Made by a program: the position numbers and the translations under genes. DNA of 55,128 nucleotides. Source: JAZDMK01 sp043800975. GTDB taxonomy: Bacteria > Bacteroidota > Bacteroidia > Bacteroidales > JAHJDW01. Position 1 is the stretch's first letter. Each line of letters begins with the position of its first letter. Shown one piece after another: positions 49,254 through 55,128 of this stretch. The notes below the pieces were generated by a model. It saw only the letters and a program-made list of their open reading frames with translations, had not been told where the DNA came from and did not search any database. Location of the stretch: positions 1 to 55,128 of the forward strand of contig JAZDMK010000084.1 in the NCBI GenBank assembly GCA_043800975.1. Reading direction: 5' to 3'.

Positions 49254-49796
49254 ATGTCCGAACAGGTAAACAAATGGTACGTCGTCCGCGCAATAAGCGG
49301 AAAAGAAAAGAAGGTGAAGCTGTATATCGAAAGCGAAATCAAGCGGCTTAAACTCGAATCTTTCATTACACAGGTATTGATTCCTACGGAAAAAATATAC
49401 CAAATCCGTAAAGGAAAAAAAGTAAGCAAAGAGCGTAACTATTTTCCCGGATATGTATTGATTGAAGCGAATCTGGTAGGAGAAATCATTCACATTATTA
49501 AGAATGTTCCTGACGTATTAAATTTTCTGGGTTCCAAAGGTGAACCAACACCGTTGCGTATTCAGGAAGTGAACAGAATATTAGGAAAAGTAGATGAACT
49601 TGCCGGAAGCGATGAAGAGTTAACGAATCCATTCATGATAGGTGAAGGCGTTAAAGTGATTGATGGCCCGTTTAACAGTTTCTCAGGAATCATTGAAGAA
49701 ATCAATGAAGAGAAGAAGAAACTGAAAGTGATGGTTAAAATATTCGGGCGGAAAACACCGCTGGAATTAAGTTATATGCAAGTTGAAAAAGAATAA
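49254..49796 (+). CDS. nusG: Transcription elongation/antitermination factor NusG
   Basis: 180 aa. N-terminal NGN domain ('NKWYVVRAISGKEKKVKLYI', 'NYFPGYVLIEANLVGEIIHI', 'VLNFLGSKGEPTPLR') binds RNA polymerase; C-terminal KOW domain ('GEGVKVIDGPFNSFSGIIEE', 'MVKIFGRKTPLELSYMQVEK') contacts ribosomal S10 or Rho. Follows secE by 26 bp. Confidence 0.98.
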   Translation: MSEQVNKWYVVRAISGKEKKVKLYIESEIKRLKLESFITQVLIPTEKIYQIRKGKKVSKERNYFPGYVLIEANLVGEIIHIIKNVPDVLNFLGSKGEPTPLRIQEVNRILGKVDELAGSDEELTNPFMIGEGVKVIDGPFNSFSGIIEEINEEKKKLKVMVKIFGRKTPLELSYMQVEKE

Positions 49797-49862
49797 AGTT
49801 CTACGTATGGAATTGAATGTCGCCGATGCAGCGGCATTGAAGCTTCCCCCAGCCGTAGGTCT
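49797..49862 (+). promoter_or_regulatory. Structured leader of the rplK-rplA unit (possible L1-binding site)
   Basis: An outer helix pairs 49797-49805 with 49854-49862 (one mismatch, one G-U) and encloses an 8-bp hairpin AATGTCGC (49816-49823) / GCGGCATT (49831-49838). In many bacteria protein L1 binds a leader in this position to repress L11-L1 synthesis; that this structure is the L1 site is inference from position. Confidence 0.5.
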
Positions 49863-49885
49863 CTATATATAAAATGTAAATAAAA

Positions 49886-50332
49886 ATGGCAAAGCAAGTA
49901 GCAGCTTTAATTAAGCTGCAGATCAAAGGAGGCGCTGCCAACCCTTCGCCACCCGTAGGACCTGCTCTTGGAGCAAAGGGTGTTAATATCATGGAGTTTT
50001 GCAAGCAGTTTAATGCTCGCACGCAAAACGACGCTGGTAAGGTGATCCCGGTAATCATTACTGTTTACTCGGATAAGTCATTTGACTTCATCACCAAAAC
50101 ACCCCCTGTTGCAATCCAATTGCTGGAAGCTGCTAAACTCAAATCTGGATCCGCTGAACCCAACCTTAACAAAGTTGGGTCTGTGAACTGGGATCAGGTA
50201 CGCACAATCGCTGAAGCGAAAATGGTTGACCTGAACTGTTTCACCATCGAATCTGCTATGAGTATGGTCGCTGGTACTGCACGGAGCATGGGGTTGAAAA
50301 TTTCCGGTGAATCGCCGTTGAAAACGAATTAA
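49886..50332 (+). CDS. rplK: 50S ribosomal protein uL11
   Basis: 148 aa. 'AALIKLQIKGGAANPSPPVG' and 'PALGAKGVNIMEFCKQFNAR' N-terminal domain, then the RNA-binding C-terminal domain ending 'AGTARSMGLKISGESPL'. Part of the GTPase-associated centre of the 50S subunit. First gene of the L11-L1-L10-L12 set. Confidence 0.98.
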   Translation: MAKQVAALIKLQIKGGAANPSPPVGPALGAKGVNIMEFCKQFNARTQNDAGKVIPVIITVYSDKSFDFITKTPPVAIQLLEAAKLKSGSAEPNLNKVGSVNWDQVRTIAEAKMVDLNCFTIESAMSMVAGTARSMGLKISGESPLKTN

Positions 50333-50345
50333 AATTGATTTGAAA

Positions 50346-51038
50346 ATGGCAAAGATTTCGAAGAAAAGAAAAGAAGCGCTCACCAAGATTGACAAGGAAA
50401 AGCTCTATACGCTCGAAGAAGCGGCAGAGCTTGTTAAAAGCGTTGCATACACGAAGTTTGATTCTTCCGTGGATGTTGACGTGCGTCTTGGTGTTGATCC
50501 CCGCAAGGCAAACCAAATGGTAAGAGGTATTGTAACTCTTCCTCACGGAACCGGTAAAACCATCAGGGTTTTGGTTCTGTGCACACCCGATAAAGAAGAT
50601 GAAGCTAAAGAAGCCGGTGCCGATTTTGTCGGACTGGATGACTACGTTGAGAAAATCAAAAAAGGCTGGACCGATGTTGATGTCGTAATTACCACGCCCA
50701 ATGTGATGCCCAAAGTAGGAGCTCTCGGAAAAATTCTCGGACCACGAGGTTTAATGCCTAACCCTAAAACGGGTACAGTTACAATGGAAATCGGAAAAGC
50801 AGTGAAAGAAGTAAAAGCCGGTAAAATCGACTTCAAAGTTGACAAGTATGGAATCATTCATACTTCGGTTGGTAAAGTATCTTTCACACCGGTGCAACTT
50901 ATTGAAAACGCAAAGGAATTTCTTTCTACAGTTGTTAAATTAAAACCAACTGCAGCAAAAGGAACCTACATGAAAAGCGTTTATGTATCAAGCACCATGG
51001 GCCCCGGAATCCAGATTGACCCTAAAACAATTAGTTAA
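50346..51038 (+). CDS. rplA: 50S ribosomal protein uL1
   Basis: 230 aa from the ATG at 50346 (an in-frame TTG lies 6 bp upstream). 'KFDSSVDVDVRLGVDPRKAN', 'GTGKTIRVLVLCTPD', 'GKILGPRGLMPNPKTGTV' are the uL1 signatures. Forms the mobile L1 stalk that helps release E-site tRNA, and commonly represses its own operon by binding the leader. Confidence 0.98.
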   Translation: MAKISKKRKEALTKIDKEKLYTLEEAAELVKSVAYTKFDSSVDVDVRLGVDPRKANQMVRGIVTLPHGTGKTIRVLVLCTPDKEDEAKEAGADFVGLDDYVEKIKKGWTDVDVVITTPNVMPKVGALGKILGPRGLMPNPKTGTVTMEIGKAVKEVKAGKIDFKVDKYGIIHTSVGKVSFTPVQLIENAKEFLSTVVKLKPTAAKGTYMKSVYVSSTMGPGIQIDPKTIS

Positions 51039-51071
51039 TATGCAACCAAGGGAAAATAAACGAAACAGGTC

Positions 51072-51593
51072 ATGAAGAAAGCTGATAAAAATAAAATTAT
51101 CGAGACCTTAACGGATGCCCTCAAGGCTACAAATACTCTTTATCTGGCAGACATTTCAAATATGAATGTTGAAACTACCGGTAAATTACGTCGTTTGTGC
51201 TTTAAAAAGGATATCCGCTTGGTTGTTGTCAAGAACAAGTTGCTATGGAAAGCTATGGAAAACAGCGGAAAAGATTTTTCCCAGCTGTATCCAATTTTAA
51301 ATGGACATACTTCTTTGTTAATCTCAGAAGTGGCAAATGAACCTGCCAGATTGATTAAAGAATTCAGAAAAAAATTCGACAAACCTATTTTAAAAGGTGC
51401 GTATGTTCAGGAATGCTGCTACATTGGCGACAGTCAACTTGATGTGTTAGCGAATCTCAAATCGAAGAATGAATTGATCGGAGATATCGTCTTCATGCTT
51501 CAGTCTCCTATAAAGAATGTTATTTCGGCTCTTCAGTCGGGACAAAATACTATAGCTGGACTGGTAAAAGCACTTTCAGAAAAAGAAAACTAA
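51072..51593 (+). CDS. rplJ: 50S ribosomal protein uL10
   Basis: 173 aa. 'TNTLYLADISNMNVETTGKL', 'LCFKKDIRLVVVKNKLLWKA', and the C-terminal helix 'VISALQSGQNTIAGLVKALS' that binds L7/L12 dimers. The gap of 33 bp to rplA is too short for a full L10 leader and I see no strong structure in it. Confidence 0.97.
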   Translation: MKKADKNKIIETLTDALKATNTLYLADISNMNVETTGKLRRLCFKKDIRLVVVKNKLLWKAMENSGKDFSQLYPILNGHTSLLISEVANEPARLIKEFRKKFDKPILKGAYVQECCYIGDSQLDVLANLKSKNELIGDIVFMLQSPIKNVISALQSGQNTIAGLVKALSEKEN

Positions 51594-51634
51594 AAATAAT
51601 TTTTTACAAACAAATTACATAAATCAATAATACA

Positions 51635-52015
51635 ATGGCAGACGTAAAAGTTTTAGCAGAGCAGTTAGTTAACTTAACCGTTAAGGAAGTAACTGAGCTT
51701 GCCGTTATTCTTAAAGACGAATACGGAATCGAGCCCGCAGCTGCTGCACCCATTATGATGGCTGCAGCCGGTGGTGGCGACAATGCTGCAGTAGCAGAAG
51801 AACAAACAGAATTCGATGTGATCCTTAAAGCATGCGGCCCAAATAAACTGGCTGTTGTGAAACTGGTAAAAGAATTAACCAGTCTCGGCCTGAAGGAAGC
51901 AAAAGAACTGGTTGACGGTGCTCCAAAGCCCGTTAAAGAACAAGTTTCCAAACAGGAAGCCGAATCACTGAAAGCACAGTTAACAGAAGCTGGCGCTGAA
52001 GTAGAAGTTAAGTAA
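51635..52015 (+). CDS. rplL: 50S ribosomal protein bL12
   Basis: 126 aa. N-terminal dimerisation helices ('LAEQLVNLTVKEVTELAVIL'), Ala-rich hinge ('AAAAPIMMAAAGGGDNAAVA') and C-terminal factor-binding domain ('FDVILKACGPNKLAVVKLVK', 'GLKEAKELVDGAPKPVKEQV'). Recruits translation GTPases. Followed by a long hairpin before rpoB. Confidence 0.98.
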   Translation: MADVKVLAEQLVNLTVKEVTELAVILKDEYGIEPAAAAPIMMAAAGGGDNAAVAEEQTEFDVILKACGPNKLAVVKLVKELTSLGLKEAKELVDGAPKPVKEQVSKQEAESLKAQLTEAGAEVEVK

Positions 52016-52038
52016 CCGTACGGTATAATTACGCAAAA

Positions 52039-52075
52039 GGTTTAGACCTCAAACAACAGTTTTGAGGCCTAAACC
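52039..52075 (+). terminator. Hairpin between rplL and rpoB (attenuator or processing site)
   Basis: 15-bp stem from 52039-52053 to 52061-52075 with one A-C mismatch and a 7-nt loop, followed by AATTTG rather than a T-run. The position matches the rplL-rpoB attenuator/RNase III region known in other bacteria, which lowers rpoB expression relative to the ribosomal genes. Confidence 0.65.
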
Positions 52076-52131
52076 AATTTGTGTTTATAGAATTCGGATT
52101 TTTTTACAAACGATAACAGGCTTTGCAACCA

Positions 52132-55128
52132 ATGAATTCAAACAAAAAAATCTCGTTCGCTTCCGCAAAATCTCTGATTGATTATCCTGATTTTCTCGAA
52201 ATTCAGGTAAAATCCTTTAAAGATTTTTTCCAGCTGGAGACAACAACAGAAAACAGGCAAAATGAAGGCCTTTTCAAAGTATTTAGTGAAAACTTTCCAA
52301 TCACAGATGCCCGGAACAATTTTGTTCTCGAGTTTTTGGATTATTTTGTAGATCCGCCAAGGTATGCTATTGATGAATGCCTTGAACGTGGCCTTACATA
52401 CAGCGTTCCCCTGAAAGCCAAACTGAAACTGTATTGCACAGATCCTGAACACGAGGATTTTAATACAATCATTCAGGATGTGTATCTGGGAACAATTCCA
52501 TACATGACACCCAAGGGGTCATTTATTATTAACGGTGCTGAACGTGTTGTTGTTTCTCAACTTCACCGCTCGCCCGGTGTGTTCTTCGGTCAGACACGGC
52601 ATGCAAACGGCATGCAGCTTTATTCCGCCAGAATTATTCCTTTCAAAGGATCGTGGATGGAATTTGCAACCGACATCAACAATGTGATGTATGCATACAT
52701 TGACCGTAAAAAGAAATTGCCCGTTACTACGCTGCTTCGCGCGATCGGCTTCCAAACTGACAAAGATATTTTAGAAATTTTCGGACTGGCTGATGAAATT
52801 AAAGTTAGCAAAGCCGGACTGAAAAAGGTTCTTGGTCGTAAATTGGCAGCACGTGTAAACAGAACATGGGTGGAAGACTTCGTTGATGAAGATACCGGTG
52901 AAGTAGTATCTATCGAACGTACAGAAGTTATTATTGAACGTGAAACTATTCTGGAAGATAATCATATTGACAGAATCGTTGATGCGGGTGTGAAAACAAT
53001 TATCCTTCATAAGGATGATGCAACCAGCAACGATTTTTCCATTATTTATAACACATTACAAAAAGATTCCTCGAACTCAGAAAAGGAAGCTGTAGAATTT
53101 ATCTACCGCCAGTTGCGTAATGCCGAACCACCTGATGAAGAAACGGCTCGTGGTATTATCGATAAATTATTTTTCTCTGATAAACGATACGATCTTGGTG
53201 ATGTCGGAAGATACCGCATCAACAAAAAACTGAAACTGGACACACCTATGAATACCAAGGTGCTGACCAAAGAAGACATCATTTGCATCATTCGCTTTTT
53301 GATTGAACTTGTCAATTCCAAAACAGATGTTGATGATATTGACCATTTGAGTAATCGTCGTGTTCGTACTGTTGGTGAACAATTGTATGCACAGTTTGGT
53401 GTCGGTTTAGCTCGTATGGCACGCACGATTCGCGAACGTATGAATGTTCGTGACAATGAAGTTTTCAAGCCCGTTGATCTGATTAATGCAAAGACTTTAT
53501 CTTCTGTTATTAATTCTTTCTTTGGAACGAATCAGCTTTCGCAATTTATGGATCAGACCAATCCGCTTGCTGAAATTACTCATAAGAGAAGGCTTTCTGC
53601 TCTGGGACCCGGTGGTCTTTCGCGCGAACGCGCAGGTTTTGAAGTACGTGACGTTCACTATACACATTATGGACGCCTTTGTACCATTGAAACTCCGGAA
53701 GGTCCAAATATCGGTTTGATTTCTTCGCTTTGTGTATTTGCAAAAATTAACCGTCTTGGTTTTATTGAAACACCTTACAGAAAAGTAATTAAAGGTAAGG
53801 CCGACACAAGCGGTGAAGTGACATACCTAAGTGCAGAGGAAGAAGAAAAAATGATCATTGCACAGGCAACAGAGAAAATTGAAAAAGACGGAAAATTTGT
53901 AAGCAATAAGCTGGTAGCACGCTTTCAGGCTGACTATCCGGTTGTGACTCCTGCTGAAATTCATATGATGGATGTTGCACCAAATCAGATTGCATCTATT
54001 GCTGCATCACTCATTCCTTTCTTAGAACATGATGATGCCAACCGTGCTTTGATGGGATCAAACATGATGCGTCAGGCTGTGCCGCTGCTTCTTCCGGAAG
54101 CTCCTATTGTCAGCACTGGTCTTGAAACTTATGTTGCGCAGGATTCACGTGTTTTGATTAATGCCGAAGGTGATGGCGTTATCGAAAAAGTTGATGCTAA
54201 CGAAATCACTGTTCGTTATAATCGTACAGAAGAAGATATAATGACAAGCTTTGAATCTGATATTAAATCGTATCGATTAACAAAGTTTGCAAAAACAAAC
54301 CAGTACACTTGCATGAACCTGAAACCGATTGTCCGAAAAGGCCAGAAGGTAAAACTAGGGCAGGTATTGTGTGAAGGTTATGCAACCAAAGACGGTGAGC
54401 TTGCATTGGGTAGGAACTTGCGAGTTGCATTCATGCCATGGAAAGGTTACAATTTTGAAGATGCGATTGTCATTTCTGAAAAAGTTGTTCGTGATGATAT
54501 TTTTACATCTATACATATTGAAGAATTTACACTCGAGGTTCGTGATACAAAACGTGGAGTTGAAGAATTAACTTCTGATATTCCCAACGTCAGTGAAGAA
54601 GCGACAAAGGATCTGGATGAAGCCGGATTAATCCGCGTTGGTGCTGAAGTAAAACCCGGTGATATTCTTATTGGAAAAATTACACCAAAAGGGGAAACAG
54701 ATCCGACACCGGAAGAAAAACTGCTTCGTGCAATTTTCGGTGATAAAGCCGGTGATGTAAAAGATGCTTCACTTAAAGTGCCACCTGCAATGCGTGGTGT
54801 AGTTATCGACAAAAAACTTTTCTCTCGTGCGATCAAAGATAAAAAGATGAAGGCGAAAGAGAAAATCGTTATTGATAAAATTGAAGATGAATACAAGGAG
54901 CTAACTGCTGAACTGAAAGTAAAACTGATTGATAAATTATTCAATCTTGTTAATGGTAAGGTTTCACAGGGTGTTCAGAACCACTTTAAAGAAGTTTTGA
55001 TTGCCAAAGGTTCTAAGTTTACTACCAAAATGCTGAAGGATATTGACTATACGATTGTCAATCCTAATAAATGGACAACGGATAAAGACAGAAACGAACA
55101 AGTTCGTCTGCTTATTCATAACCATAAT
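52132..55128 (+). CDS. rpoB: DNA-directed RNA polymerase beta subunit, cut by the window end
   Basis: 999 codons from the ATG at 52132 to the last base, with no stop; the full Bacteroidota protein is about 1270 aa, so the C-terminal fifth lies outside. Begins 'MNSNKKISFASAKSLIDYPD'. The region around residues 475-530 holds the rifampicin pocket: 'FFGTNQLSQFMDQTNPLAEI', 'THKRRLSALGPGGLSRERAG' and the adjoining 'HYTHYGRLCTIETPEGPNIG'. Residues at the common resistance sites (Asp of D-Q-T-N, His of T-H-K-R, Ser of R-L-S-A) are the wild-type ones. Core transcription enzyme, cytoplasmic. Confidence 0.98.
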   Translation, partial: MNSNKKISFASAKSLIDYPDFLEIQVKSFKDFFQLETTTENRQNEGLFKVFSENFPITDARNNFVLEFLDYFVDPPRYAIDECLERGLTYSVPLKAKLKLYCTDPEHEDFNTIIQDVYLGTIPYMTPKGSFIINGAERVVVSQLHRSPGVFFGQTRHANGMQLYSARIIPFKGSWMEFATDINNVMYAYIDRKKKLPVTTLLRAIGFQTDKDILEIFGLADEIKVSKAGLKKVLGRKLAARVNRTWVEDFVDEDTGEVVSIERTEVIIERETILEDNHIDRIVDAGVKTIILHKDDATSNDFSIIYNTLQKDSSNSEKEAVEFIYRQLRNAEPPDEETARGIIDKLFFSDKRYDLGDVGRYRINKKLKLDTPMNTKVLTKEDIICIIRFLIELVNSKTDVDDIDHLSNRRVRTVGEQLYAQFGVGLARMARTIRERMNVRDNEVFKPVDLINAKTLSSVINSFFGTNQLSQFMDQTNPLAEITHKRRLSALGPGGLSRERAGFEVRDVHYTHYGRLCTIETPEGPNIGLISSLCVFAKINRLGFIETPYRKVIKGKADTSGEVTYLSAEEEEKMIIAQATEKIEKDGKFVSNKLVARFQADYPVVTPAEIHMMDVAPNQIASIAASLIPFLEHDDANRALMGSNMMRQAVPLLLPEAPIVSTGLETYVAQDSRVLINAEGDGVIEKVDANEITVRYNRTEEDIMTSFESDIKSYRLTKFAKTNQYTCMNLKPIVRKGQKVKLGQVLCEGYATKDGELALGRNLRVAFMPWKGYNFEDAIVISEKVVRDDIFTSIHIEEFTLEVRDTKRGVEELTSDIPNVSEEATKDLDEAGLIRVGAEVKPGDILIGKITPKGETDPTPEEKLLRAIFGDKAGDVKDASLKVPPAMRGVVIDKKLFSRAIKDKKMKAKEKIVIDKIEDEYKELTAELKVKLIDKLFNLVNGKVSQGVQNHFKEVLIAKGSKFTTKMLKDIDYTIVNPNKWTTDKDRNEQVRLLIHNHN

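Overview
The window comes from a bacterium of the phylum Bacteroidota. Evidence seen in the sequence: three secreted proteins end in type IX secretion (T9SS) type A sorting domains, one ends in a gliding-motility (type B) C-terminal domain and is followed by PorP/SprF and PorE/OmpA-like partners; many genes are preceded by the Bacteroidota promoter (TTTG, 19-21 bp, TAnnTTTG); Shine-Dalgarno (SD) sequences are nearly absent; and there are two S9-family oligopeptidases, a DUF2141 protein and a FISUMP lipoprotein. TGA is an ordinary stop codon. I cannot place the organism below phylum. I see no prophage, insertion sequence or CRISPR array.

Layout. 1-7240: accessory envelope and repair genes (propeller protein, AlkD-like protein, FISUMP lipoprotein, nitroreductase, caspase-like protease with an Asn/Ser linker, OmpA protein) with a two-unit REP-like palindromic repeat. 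7263-13470: guaA with a LysM/PBP1 protein, then carbamate kinase, a small membrane protein interrupted by an in-frame TGA, and ornithine carbamoyltransferase. 13756-23507: secreted hydrolases (T9SS protein, C10 cysteine peptidase, dipeptidyl peptidase III, GH38 mannosidase) and small genes. 23688-28892, minus strand: a small Gly/His-rich membrane protein, a fused aconitase/IPM-dehydratase, a ComEC protein and a Ser/Thr kinase. 28991-31940: an S9 peptidase split by a poly-T frameshift, and a PfkB kinase. 31996-38962: a translationally coupled T9SS cassette (large type B adhesin, PorP/SprF, PorE-like). 38974-43385: cupin, M43-like metallopeptidase with an altered zinc motif, DUF2141, DUF4395, tRNA-Val, YdcF. 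43449-45617: dipeptidyl peptidase IV. 45622-55128: the translation/transcription cluster rpsU, xerC, hpf, four tRNAs, tuf, tRNA-Trp, secE, nusG, rplK, rplA, rplJ, rplL, rpoB (cut by the window end).

Working together: the secreted peptidases and mannosidase, exported partly by T9SS, fit degradation of extracellular protein and glycan. Carbamate kinase plus ornithine carbamoyltransferase suggest carbamoyl-phosphate chemistry without an arginine deiminase gene here. The most unusual signals are the in-frame TGA with a hairpin just after it, the poly-T frameshift, the metzincin lacking its third zinc ligand, strong SD sequences confined to ribosome-binding proteins (hpf, and more weakly rpsU), and terminators interlocked with the next promoter.
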